13,416 bases of DNA from Actinomycetota bacterium (GTDB lineage Bacteria; Actinomycetota; Rubrobacteria; Rubrobacterales; Rubrobacteraceae). The notes beneath the pieces are model-generated. The model was not told the DNA's origin. It made no database searches and worked only from the letters and a program-made list of their open reading frames with translations. Below, one piece after another: positions 6,704 through 13,293 of this stretch. A program made the translations under genes and the position numbers. Numbering within the stretch: the first letter of the stretch is position 1; each line of letters opens with the position of its first letter. Location of the stretch: contig JAIVIG010000301.1 in assembly GCA_020200675.1 (NCBI GenBank), positions 1 to 13,416 of the forward strand, read 5' to 3'.

Positions 6704-6892
6704 TTACTCGTCCTTGCTGATCCAGTAGGTAAACAGCCAGGCTCCACCGTAGATGGTGAGGATCAGAAGGGCTCCTATGAAGAAACGCAGTATCCCGATC
6801 GGCTCGGGGTTCGCGGTCGGATCGGTCTCCTGCTGAAGCAGCGCCAGCGTTCCGGCGACCGATCCTAGATCCTGCAGCAACGCCGCGAGCAT
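6704..6892 (-). CDS. 62-residue single-TM protein, putative small respiratory subunit
   Basis: Last gene of the operon and too small for a confident family call. The polar-ended N-terminus (MLAALLQDLGSVAGTLALLQ, then QETDPTANPEP) is followed by one strong TM helix (IGILRFFIGALLILTIYGGA, then WLFTYW, about residues 32-58) and the tail ISKDE. ATG at 6892 is preferred over the overlapping GTG at 6895, because GGAGGAGGG precedes it by 5 bases. That ribosome binding site lies within the end of the CydA-like A gene, which indicates translational coupling. Small single-TM accessory subunits (CydX-, CcoQ- or PetG-like) are common in respiratory complexes, and position suggests the same here. That role is inference. 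Confidence 0.7.
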   Translation of the reverse strand: MLAALLQDLGSVAGTLALLQQETDPTANPEPIGILRFFIGALLILTIYGGAWLFTYWISKDE

Positions 6893-6894
6893 CA

Positions 6895-8232
6895 CTACCC
6901 TCCTCCCCCTAGAGAATCACCGGCCGCACAGGTCTCAGGGGGTGTCAGCTCCTGGTCCAACGTAACGCAGTTGTAGATCAGGTACCCGGGATCGTTGTCG
7001 ACCCTGCGGGCCGTCTCGCGGGTGTAGCCCATGGTCAGCATGGTGAACACGACGACTGCCGCGCAACCCATCAGCGCGAACTGGCTCCACCGGCTCGCGT
7101 GGCCCCAGTTAAAGCCGGAGGCGGTCGCCCTGAGGTACAGCCCGGCAATGAAGAAACCGACCAACATCAGCCCGATAAGCCCGATGTACTTATAGGGATA
7201 CATACTACCGAGCGGTATCTTCGTTGACTCCCCGCCGCCGAACGTCAGCCCGATCTGGGGTATCAGGTTCGCGTCGGCCGGGATGATGTTGAGCACGGCG
7301 AACAGGGCCATGAAGCCCAGGGAGCCCACCGCCAGCTTGTGCAGGGTAGGCATCGGCTTGACGGCGAACCTCAGCTTGTGCACGAAGTACGCTGTGGCCG
7401 CGATGGTCATGAAGGCGACCTCTATCATGAGCGCCAGGAAGAGCCAGGACTTGCTGCCGAGCATGATCGTGTCGAACGCCTCGGGCGCGCTCTCGCGGAT
7501 CGCCTTGAGGTACCCGTAACCAATCACCGGCTGCAGGATAAGGAACCCGAAGCCCCAGATGAGCCCCCAGTGGCCCATCCAGTCGTAGTACTCCCGGTCG
7601 TCCTCCCGCGTGCTCCTCAGGTAACGGAACGCGCCCCAGCCGGCTATGAGGAAGCCCGCGTACGAGAAGTTGCCCACGAAGCGATGCATGTTCAGCGGCA
7701 CCATCGTCTGGTTCAGGAAGGTCCGCGCGACCTCGGTCACCGGCGCCTCCGCCGGGGTGAGCATGTACGAGGCCACCGCGTCTATCATGTTCATCGCCAT
7801 CAGCCCGAAGAAGCCCGCGATCAGGCCGAAGGTCACGTGCAGGATCTTGCGATACGCCAGCTTGTCCCACACGTTGTACCAGGCGTAGACGATGACGATC
7901 TGACCCAGGAACATGAACGCCTCGACCAGGAACACCCAGAAGAAGATGTTCTGCAGGTAAGAGAAAAAGATCGGAAAGAGCGTTATCAGCGAGAGCACGA
8001 ACGTGATCGCCAGCGCCGCCCCCGAAGCGAAGAGCAGCACCACGAAGCGGGCCAGGTTGCGGGCGAAGCGCTCGTACCTCGGCTGCTTGGTGACCACGCC
8101 CAGGTACTCGCTCGTCGCGGCGATGAGGACCGCCCCGATAATGAACGTGGCAAAGAGTATGTGCGTCTGGACAAGAACGGCGATGACTACGTTCTTGCCG
8201 ATTATCGGGACTCCGATATCACCTATCGGCAT
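6895..8232 (-). CDS. CydA-like membrane protein A (cytochrome bd subunit I superfamily)
   Basis: A 445-residue, roughly nine-TM protein related to the quinol-oxidising subunit of cytochrome bd, but divergent. By eye His24 (VQTHILFATF) matches the high-spin heme ligand (E. coli His19), Glu104 (FLVEAFMFLGQ) matches proton-path Glu99, and His183 (PLNMHRFVGNFSYAGFL) matches His186. The low-spin heme Met393 and Arg391 region is replaced (YKYIGLIGLMLVGF). The quinol-binding Q-loop and GRQPW motif are missing, although ExxR survives as ETARR near the C-terminus. A C-terminal extension carries two Cys (YNC and ETC) with no CxxCH. The start is ATG at 8232 with GGGAGG 7 bases upstream, 15 bases after subunit IV. 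It is encoded with a Rieske/cytochrome b set, not with cydB. Probably heme-binding; the reaction is unknown. Confidence 0.75.
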   Translation of the reverse strand: MPIGDIGVPIIGKNVVIAVLVQTHILFATFIIGAVLIAATSEYLGVVTKQPRYERFARNLARFVVLLFASGAALAITFVLSLITLFPIFFSYLQNIFFWVFLVEAFMFLGQIVIVYAWYNVWDKLAYRKILHVTFGLIAGFFGLMAMNMIDAVASYMLTPAEAPVTEVARTFLNQTMVPLNMHRFVGNFSYAGFLIAGWGAFRYLRSTREDDREYYDWMGHWGLIWGFGFLILQPVIGYGYLKAIRESAPEAFDTIMLGSKSWLFLALMIEVAFMTIAATAYFVHKLRFAVKPMPTLHKLAVGSLGFMALFAVLNIIPADANLIPQIGLTFGGGESTKIPLGSMYPYKYIGLIGLMLVGFFIAGLYLRATASGFNWGHASRWSQFALMGCAAVVVFTMLTMGYTRETARRVDNDPGYLIYNCVTLDQELTPPETCAAGDSLGGGG

Positions 8233-8247
8233 CCGTCACCTCCCTCT

Positions 8248-8727
8248 CTACTGACCCGGGAAGTTGATGATCCGGCTGAGAGCCAGGAGCATGTTGAGCA
8301 CGACGGTGACGACGACCAGGAGACCTATGATGGTCGCGAAGGGCCGCTGCAAGGGGCTGTAGTTAGGCCCCCGGTCCATCCACGGCACCGCGAAGAGCAG
8401 GATCACGAAGATCGTCGGTATGACCACGGCCCCGAACCCGATCAGGGCATACCCGGGGAAGAACATCAGCATCTGCTCGTAGAAGAAGAAGAACCACTCC
8501 GGCCTGGGCACATAAGATGTCGTCGCCGGGTCAGCAGGCTCGGTGAGCGGCGCTGGCGAGACGTACGAGAGTACGCAGCAGGCCAGGAGGATAAGCGTCA
8601 TGACAAACAGGTCGCGGAGCACCTGTCCTGGGAAGAACCCCATGGTCTCGTCCGGGCGTTCGTAGACGTTCTCTTCGGTGATTACCTCTTCTTCGAGAGG
8701 CTTGGCCTGTCCTGTTGCTGTGTACAC
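8248..8727 (-). CDS. Cytochrome b subunit IV-like protein (C-terminal half of cytochrome b)
   Basis: Supplies the C-terminal cytochrome b helices and part of the quinol-oxidising Qo site of a split bc/b6f-type complex. The 159-residue protein has three TM helices (about residues 36-56, 88-110 and 130-152), as expected for subunit IV. The Qo motif reads PRPEWFFFFYEQML, so the classic PEWY is PEWF here. The first 35 residues are soluble and acidic. The start is GTG at 8727 with GAGAGG 7 bases upstream. The gap of 73 bases to the cytochrome b gene is the widest within the operon. It contains AT-rich TATTAT and TTTATAG strings that could be a weak internal promoter, though no good -35 is paired with them. 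Confidence 0.85.
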   Translation of the reverse strand: MYTATGQAKPLEEEVITEENVYERPDETMGFFPGQVLRDLFVMTLILLACCVLSYVSPAPLTEPADPATTSYVPRPEWFFFFYEQMLMFFPGYALIGFGAVVIPTIFVILLFAVPWMDRGPNYSPLQRPFATIIGLLVVVTVVLNMLLALSRIINFPGQ

Positions 8728-8800
8728 CTCTACACCTCTCTTCTATAAAACTCGCGCCCGCATAATAGCAGTAACGCGCCCTCGCCCATGGTAAACGCTC

Positions 8801-9604
8801 TTACTCCCGGTCGGCCCGATCGCGACGTCCTGTGAAAGGCTCGCCCTCGTCCTCCTCGTACTGCTCATAAGACTCCAGGCGCTCCCGCTCGTGCAGCTTC
8901 GCCAACCTGTCGGCGTACTCGAACTCGCTCCCGAACTCTCCGTGCTTGCGGAGCAGGTACAGATGTATACCGATGAAAGGCGCGAGCACCGCCGGCAACA
9001 GCCACACGTGTATTGCGAAGAAGCGAGAGAGCGTCGACGGACCGATCACATCCCCGCCCATGAGGAAGCGGATCGTCTGTCCCCCGACGAACGGCGAGTA
9101 GGAGCCGATCTTCATCCCCACCACGGAGGCCCAGAAGCCATCCTGGTCCCACCTCAAGAGGTAGCCAGTGAACGCCAGCACGATGACCAGGAGGAGCAAT
9201 ATCACGCCGACGACCCAGTTGAGTTCCCGGGGGGCTTTGTAAGCTCCGCAGAAGAAAGTGCGGGCCATGTGCAGCCCGATCACCACCAGGAGGAAGTTGG
9301 CCGACCAGTAGTGGATGCCCCGGATGAGGGTACCGAAGTACGCCTCGTTCATGATGTAGTAGATCGAGTTCCACGCGTGGTCGGTCGTCGGCACGTAGTA
9401 GAAGAGCAGCAGGATGCCGGTCAGGAACTGGAGCGAGATGCAGAAGAGCGTCGCGCTCCCCAGCGTGTAGAGCCAGGCTCCCCTCTTCGGGACCGGCTCG
9501 AACAGGAAGTGCTCCATCAGGGTGACGATCCCGGTGCGGTGTTCCATCCAGTCCGTCAGGAACTTGCTGGTCTCGAACGCCTGGGATCTGATCCTGCCTA
9601 TCAT
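8801..9604 (-). CDS. Cytochrome b6-type cytochrome b (N-terminal half)
   Basis: The diheme, membrane-embedded core of a quinol-oxidising bc complex. Four TM helices carry the heme ligands His98/His112 (IHYWSANFLLVVIGLH, x13 spacing) and His199/His214 (IHVWLLPAVLAPFIGIH, x14 spacing). The x14 spacing is the b6 type seen in Firmicutes and chloroplasts. YKAPRELNWVVG is also conserved. Oddities: the residue matching the heme ci cysteine of b6f and Bacillus QcrB is Thr47 (WLYTLGS), so no covalent heme ci is expected. The usual GYLLPWD reads GYLLRWD. The last 50 residues form an acidic/basic soluble tail beyond the last helix. The start is ATG at 9604 with GGGAGGGAG upstream, 13 bases after the Rieske stop. 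Subunit IV follows, completing the split cytochrome b. Confidence 0.92.
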   Translation of the reverse strand: MIGRIRSQAFETSKFLTDWMEHRTGIVTLMEHFLFEPVPKRGAWLYTLGSATLFCISLQFLTGILLLFYYVPTTDHAWNSIYYIMNEAYFGTLIRGIHYWSANFLLVVIGLHMARTFFCGAYKAPRELNWVVGVILLLLVIVLAFTGYLLRWDQDGFWASVVGMKIGSYSPFVGGQTIRFLMGGDVIGPSTLSRFFAIHVWLLPAVLAPFIGIHLYLLRKHGEFGSEFEYADRLAKLHERERLESYEQYEEDEGEPFTGRRDRADRE

Positions 9605-9617
9605 GCCGTCTCCCTCC

Positions 9618-10313
9618 CTAGATCACGTAGGGCTCTTGGGGCCCGTTTGGGCCCCCGGTATCGAACTCGTGCCTGACGTACACGCTGCCGTCCTCGCGGA
9701 CCTCGAAGTCGTAGCTGTACATGTCCCGCGGCGGCGGCCCCGCGACGTACTCGCCGTTGATGTTGTAGATCCCCCCGTGACACGGGCAGAGGAACTCCCC
9801 CTCTCCCTCCCTCACGAGCCAGCGTACCGGGCATCCCAGGTGCGCGCAGGAACTGGAGAGTACGTTGAGGCCGTTCTGGATCTCTTCGATCTCGGACTCG
9901 GAGAACCCGTCGCTCTTCTCGTCCAGAAAGGAGGGACGCAGGCTCTGCCCGTACGTGCCGTCCGCGTTGATCTCGTGCTCCCACGAGAGCCAGATGGCGC
10001 TCGGCACCACGAACTCCTCGCTGGAGGTCTTGCTCTCCTCCTGGATCTCCGGTTTGCCGTAGACCTGCTCGACCGGAAAGTCGACCGTGAAGACCTTCGG
10101 CTCACTCTCCGACACCTCGCTTATCGAAGCGACCTCGAACCAATCGTCGGGACCCGAAGGTATGTCCGACTGCCCCCTAATGTCGCTGTCGATAAGAGGA
10201 CCAAGAACGAACGCCGCCGGAGGTATGGTTAGTATGGCACCGACGATAGTCCCGAGGATCCCGAAACCCAGGAAGTCCCCGCGGGTCATGGGGTCTTTCT
10301 GCAGCTCTGCCAA
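9618..10313 (-). CDS. Rieske [2Fe-2S] iron-sulfur protein
   Basis: Accepts the first electron from quinol at the Qo site of the bc complex. It has an N-terminal TM anchor (about residues 16-40) and a C-terminal Rieske domain. SSSCAHLGCPVRW gives ligands Cys156 and His158 plus disulfide Cys161. FLCPCHGGIYN gives Cys176, disulfide Cys178 and His179, and GPPPR closes the cluster loop. A roughly 60-residue insertion rich in acidic residues (about 82-148) separates the anchor from the cluster half. The N-terminus MTRGDFLGFG has only one arginine, so a standard twin-arginine signal is not evident. The start is TTG at 10313 with AGGGA 8 bases upstream; the ATG eight codons later is an alternative. 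It lies between CydA-like B and cytochrome b in one operon. Confidence 0.93.
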   Translation of the reverse strand: MAELQKDPMTRGDFLGFGILGTIVGAILTIPPAAFVLGPLIDSDIRGQSDIPSGPDDWFEVASISEVSESEPKVFTVDFPVEQVYGKPEIQEESKTSSEEFVVPSAIWLSWEHEINADGTYGQSLRPSFLDEKSDGFSESEIEEIQNGLNVLSSSCAHLGCPVRWLVREGEGEFLCPCHGGIYNINGEYVAGPPPRDMYSYDFEVREDGSVYVRHEFDTGGPNGPQEPYVI

Positions 10314-10344
10314 CCTACGCGTCCCTTCTAAGAATCCTCGGAAC

Positions 10345-11676
10345 CTACCTGCCGAAACTGCTCGGTGGCTGCTCGGCCTCGACCGTGAATTCGGGTTGAT
10401 TGTACACCGTGTACGGAACCCTGGAATTGGACTTCATCAGGCCCATACTGAGCGCCGTCGTGGCCGCGAGCACCCCCAGCGAGAGCAGCACGACCCGGTA
10501 GGCCACGCCCGGGCTGCCGTACCTGAAACGCATCCGGCCTCGCAAGTACGTCACGAACGCTCCCAACGTCGCCAGGATCATCACCAGCAGCGCGATGTAG
10601 CGCAGCCAGAAGAGCGGTGTGCCGTGGTCGAAGTTGGCAAACAGCGAACACAGCCCCGCCGCCGCCGCGATGAGCGCGAAGAACTGTATGGGCCGCCGGC
10701 CCAAGTTGTCCGGGTGCCTCCCCGCTCCTATGTACATCGCGACGTTCGACAACACGAAGAGCAAGACGACCATTATCAGGTTCACGTACAGAAGTTGCGA
10801 GGTGGGGGTGCTGCCGCCACCCTCGCCTACGAGACGCTCGTAAGATCCCGAGGAGCTCATCGCGTAGGTGATAAAGAAGCCCGAGAACGGCTGCAAGAGC
10901 AGGAAACCGGTACCCCAGGTCAGCCCGACCGAGGTAGACCAGTCGTAGAAGGCCCTGTCCTCCTCGGTTTTCGACCGTATGTACATAACAGCGGCCCACG
11001 CGGCGAGGGCGAAGGCCGGCCATGAGAGGTTGGCGAAGGTGCGGTGCACGACCATCTCGACGAACATCGGGTTGAAGATCCCCGAAAGCGCCGCCCCGAA
11101 AGAGCTAACGTTGCCCTCGCTTATCGGCGTGGCGTTGGGGCCGCCGCCGGTGGTCATGAACGTATCGATGCCGGTCATAATGACCATCCAGATCCAGATG
11201 AACGCCCCCATCGTGAACCCCAGGAACGCATGCCGTCGTTTGCTGAGGATGCTGTAGCGGTCCCACTTGTAGTAGTAGGAGTACATCCCCCAAAGCGCGA
11301 GGATCATCGAGGCCATCGCAATGGCGGTAAGGTAGAAGAAGTGCGTGAAGAGCGCCGCCGTGACCTGCGGATAGAACCCGACGAGCAAGACCAGGAAAAG
11401 GACCGCGAACGTGGCGCCGGACGAGAAGGTAAGAACGTTGAAGCGAACCATCGAGTGGGCGAGGCGATCCATCCGGGGGCTCCCAGTGCGCGCGCCCCAG
11501 GCTTGCAAGACCGGGGCGGCTATCGCGAAGCCCACGAACAACTCCGCGAAGAATATGTGGACGAGCATCGTGAAGCCCGTGAAGCCCCTGACACCACCGG
11601 GGAACGTAAAGTTCGAGAGGTCCAGTTGGGCCAGCAGGAAGTGGAGGTCCGCGTAAGTGGTAACCGTACTACTCAC
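10345..11676 (-). CDS. CydA-like membrane protein B (cytochrome bd subunit I superfamily)
   Basis: A 443-residue, roughly nine-TM paralogue of CydA-like protein A. The two predicted ligand histidines remain: His40 (MLVHIFFAEL) and His211 (VVHRTFANLSWPAFAL). The proton-path Glu of the family is Ala120 here (YLTAIAMASMILALWGM). The Met393 region reads PLFWLRYIALLVM with no Met at the matching place, the Q-loop is absent, and the GRQPW site reads SRVPY. YDWSTSVGLTWGTGFLLLQP parallels YDWMGHWGLIWGFGFLILQP of protein A, so the two share ancestry. A 20-residue loop before TM5 is rich in Gly, Asn and Ser. The start is GTG at 11676, with AAGGAG about 11 bases upstream, overlong but usable. The pair may form a heterodimer, replacing CydA-CydB; this is inference. 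Confidence 0.72.
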   Translation of the reverse strand: MSSTVTTYADLHFLLAQLDLSNFTFPGGVRGFTGFTMLVHIFFAELFVGFAIAAPVLQAWGARTGSPRMDRLAHSMVRFNVLTFSSGATFAVLFLVLLVGFYPQVTAALFTHFFYLTAIAMASMILALWGMYSYYYKWDRYSILSKRRHAFLGFTMGAFIWIWMVIMTGIDTFMTTGGGPNATPISEGNVSSFGAALSGIFNPMFVEMVVHRTFANLSWPAFALAAWAAVMYIRSKTEEDRAFYDWSTSVGLTWGTGFLLLQPFSGFFITYAMSSSGSYERLVGEGGGSTPTSQLLYVNLIMVVLLFVLSNVAMYIGAGRHPDNLGRRPIQFFALIAAAAGLCSLFANFDHGTPLFWLRYIALLVMILATLGAFVTYLRGRMRFRYGSPGVAYRVVLLSLGVLAATTALSMGLMKSNSRVPYTVYNQPEFTVEAEQPPSSFGR

Positions 11677-11693
11677 CCTCTATCAAACTCCTT

Positions 11694-12362
11694 CTAGCTG
11701 CCTTGAGCGCCAATTACGGACTCCTGCTCGTGAGGGCCCGCCCGGTGCATCACGGCCTCTCCCACCGCCCGGGGCTCGAGCCGCCCGTCTATTATGTAAT
11801 AGGAGGCATCGGAGACCCCGTTGGCCTGCATTATCTCCCGGATCGGCCTTATAAGCCGCCGCTCCCCGGTCATCGCGAAGATCAAAACCTTCCCCATCTC
11901 GAACTGGTCGTTCCAGGCGCCCGCCTCTTCCCTGGGGGCCTGCATGTCCGTGAGTATCGGCACTGCGCCCACCCTCGTGAACGAACCGGCCAGAAGTACC
12001 GCCGCCAGCGAGATGAAGACCAGGAACGTCGGCACCCCTATCGAGGGAACGACGATCGCGAAGAACAGCCCCAGGACGAGAAAGGCGACCGCGAACCCGA
12101 CCGGCACCTCCAAACCCCGGCTGTCGTCGGGGACCACGATGTATAGCGTCCCCTCCGGGAACGGCTCGGGCTCGTCGGGGTCCTGGCGCTTGAGGAGGAC
12201 CATGAGGTCTTCCCTACCCACGCCGAGGTCCCGGATCTCCCGGACCGCCCGGTTGAGCGCGGCGCCGTCTTCCACGATCCCTACCACGGTGTACTCGGTC
12301 CTCTGCTCCGTCGGGTTGGTCCCGCTGGAGCCTGCCTCCGGTACCTCCCGTCCTCTCTCCAA
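11694..12362 (-). CDS. Two-TM membrane protein with ActD-like layout, first gene of the operon
   Basis: No named family is recognised with certainty. The 222-residue protein has an N-terminal alpha/beta module (YTVVGIVEDGAALNRAVREI, about residues 24-60) and an acidic linker. Two adjacent TM helices follow (VGFAVAFLVLGLFFAIVVPS and VFISLAAVLLAG, about 87-133). A C-terminal alpha/beta module ends the protein (KVLIFAMTGERRLIRPIREI, then SYYIID). This order (module, helix pair, module) is that of ActD (DUF3341) of alternative complex III, whose first module also begins with a G-x-V-A-x-F strand followed by an A-rich helix. Sequence identity looks low, so the resemblance is a hypothesis. The start is TTG at 12362, supported by GGAGG with 7-base spacing. 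It lies 17 bases before CydA-like B and is presumably part of the same complex or its assembly. Confidence 0.7.
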   Translation of the reverse strand: MERGREVPEAGSSGTNPTEQRTEYTVVGIVEDGAALNRAVREIRDLGVGREDLMVLLKRQDPDEPEPFPEGTLYIVVPDDSRGLEVPVGFAVAFLVLGLFFAIVVPSIGVPTFLVFISLAAVLLAGSFTRVGAVPILTDMQAPREEAGAWNDQFEMGKVLIFAMTGERRLIRPIREIMQANGVSDASYYIIDGRLEPRAVGEAVMHRAGPHEQESVIGAQGS

Positions 12363-12422
12363 GCCGCTACCTCCACGGAGGATCTCCGGTCATCCGGGCT
12401 GGTTCCCGGCGCCCTTCCTGCC

Positions 12423-12460
12423 GCTCACCAGCATACTCTTTCGCGTTCCGGCTCACCAGC
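12423..12460. promoter_or_regulatory. 10-bp direct repeat ahead of the respiratory operon
   Basis: GCTCACCAGC occurs at 12423-12432 and again at 12451-12460, 28 bases apart. On the minus strand the copies overlap the only fairly spaced promoter candidate for the operon (TGGTGA, 17 bases, TATGCT at 12435-12430), which is weak. Such an overlap would suit a regulator site, but the case rests on spacing alone. Confidence 0.3.
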
Positions 12461-12484
12461 CCCATTCATGCCTCGCCGGTATCG

Positions 12485-12526
12485 CTTTCACATTATTCGC
12501 TCGCCGCTGGAAGGCCGCTGTGAAAG
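12485..12526. promoter_or_regulatory. Inverted repeat CTTTCACA...TGTGAAAG in the divergent intergenic region
   Basis: CTTTCACA (12485-12492) and its exact complement TGTGAAAG (12519-12526) lie 34 bases apart centre to centre, about three helical turns. They sit between the divergent respiratory operon and the gene at 12568. This could be a pair of operator half-sites controlling either direction. Confidence 0.35.
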
Positions 12527-12554
12527 AACGCCTATATCGTTCCCCGCAAACGTC

Positions 12555-12560
12555 TAAAAT
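12555..12560 (+). promoter_or_regulatory. -10 box of a predicted leaderless transcript
   Basis: TAAAAT lies 7 bases before the ATG at 12568. Transcription would therefore begin at or within a base or two of the start codon. No Shine-Dalgarno sequence precedes the ATG, which fits leaderless initiation, common in actinobacteria. No convincing -35 box is seen. Confidence 0.5.
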
Positions 12561-12567
12561 AACCGCG

Positions 12568-13236
12568 ATGGACACCCGAAACCAGCAAAAACTCCCGGAC
12601 CAAGACGCTCGTCCCCCCGACGAGCACTACCGGGAGCCGGGGCTCGGAGCCTGGGTCAGACGCAACGCCTGGCTCCTCGTGCGCCTCTTCGTGGTTATGG
12701 TCTTCACCTTCGGCGCCTCGACCACCGCGGCCAACTTCTCCTACGGCCTACAAAGCGAGCCGACCATCCTGAGCGTCGAACAGCTCAACCGCGGCGAGCT
12801 GCCGTCGGGCACGGAGCTCGGGGACTACGTGGAGGTCACGGGTACCCCGGACTTCGGCACGAACCCCGACACCGGGCAGCCCCGGATAGGCATCTCCGCT
12901 CGCTACGAGGTCTCCTACTACTACTTCGGCCTCGAAGAGACGGGGGAGAACCTCCTCATCCAACAGACCACCAAGCCGGACCTGGCGCAGAGCGGTGAGC
13001 AGGTATGGCGCGGCAAGCTCGCCACGGTAGGTACCGTGATCTTCCACGACACCACCCAGAGCGGGTTGGAGGCGTCCGGTCTGCCCCGGGACGAGTCGAT
13101 CCCGGTTATAGAGACCGGCGACACTCCAGAATACTATCGCCAGATCTTCCCGGCCTACTCGGCCATCATCGGGCTCTGGATCCTCTCCATCGCCTGGCTC
13201 GTCTGGAAGAGAAACAAGCCTTTCCTCGGCCTCTAG
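12568..13236 (+). CDS. Membrane-anchored protein of unknown function with central extracytoplasmic domain
   Basis: Not recognised. The 222-residue product has a hydrophilic N-terminus (about 35 residues), a TM helix (AWLLVRLFVVMVFTFGAST, about residues 34-56), and a central domain of about 135 residues. A second TM helix (YSAIIGLWILSIAWLVW, about 195-215) is followed by a short basic tail. The central domain is beta-rich, with LGDYVEVTGTPDF followed later by RYEVSYYYFGLEE, a pattern compatible with an OB-like fold, though this is only a guess. With both termini inside, the domain would face outward. An open frame runs far upstream, but that part is antisense to the membrane protein gene, and the ATG at 12568 is chosen because TAAAAT sits 7 bases before it. 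The gene is divergent from the respiratory operon, so it may share its control, but nothing ties it to respiration by sequence. Confidence 0.7.
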   Translation: MDTRNQQKLPDQDARPPDEHYREPGLGAWVRRNAWLLVRLFVVMVFTFGASTTAANFSYGLQSEPTILSVEQLNRGELPSGTELGDYVEVTGTPDFGTNPDTGQPRIGISARYEVSYYYFGLEETGENLLIQQTTKPDLAQSGEQVWRGKLATVGTVIFHDTTQSGLEASGLPRDESIPVIETGDTPEYYRQIFPAYSAIIGLWILSIAWLVWKRNKPFLGL

Positions 13237-13261
13237 ACAAATCAGGGGAAACCTCTAGACA
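13230..13261. repeat. 10-bp direct repeat at the next promoter
   Basis: CCTCTAGACA occurs at 13230-13239, covering the stop codon of the upstream gene, and at 13252-13261. The spacing is 22 bases, about two helical turns. The second copy contains the predicted -35 box TAGACA, so a regulator bound to both could affect the promoter. Confidence 0.4.
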
Positions 13262-13284
13262 CCTCGTCGCAGACTAGCTATATT
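13256..13284 (+). promoter_or_regulatory. Predicted promoter of the downstream small gene
   Basis: TAGACA (13256-13261), a 17-base spacer and TATATT (13279-13284) give a near-consensus promoter. The -10 box ends 9 bases before the ATG at 13294, so the leader would be only 2-3 bases, essentially leaderless. Confidence 0.65.
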
Positions 13285-13293
13285 GAGCGCGAG

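Noticed and set aside
6903..6960. C-terminal cysteines of CydA-like A as a heme c site
   Set aside because: The two Cys are far apart (YNC and ETC) and there is no CxxCH.
7339..8748. 469-codon plus-strand open frame across the respiratory operon
   Set aside because: It lies antisense to CydA-like A and subunit IV, and its product is a His/Glu/Arg-rich mirror of the hydrophobic codons with no domain pattern.
12370..12381. CCTCCACGGAGG dyad hiding the ribosome binding site at 12362
   Set aside because: The centre is only two bases, so the folded stem would be four pairs or fewer, too weak to argue for control.
11821..12567. Upstream extension of the 12568-13236 gene in the same frame
   Set aside because: It would be antisense to the ActD-like protein gene, is Ser/Arg/Pro-rich, and is bypassed by the -10 box and ATG at 12568.
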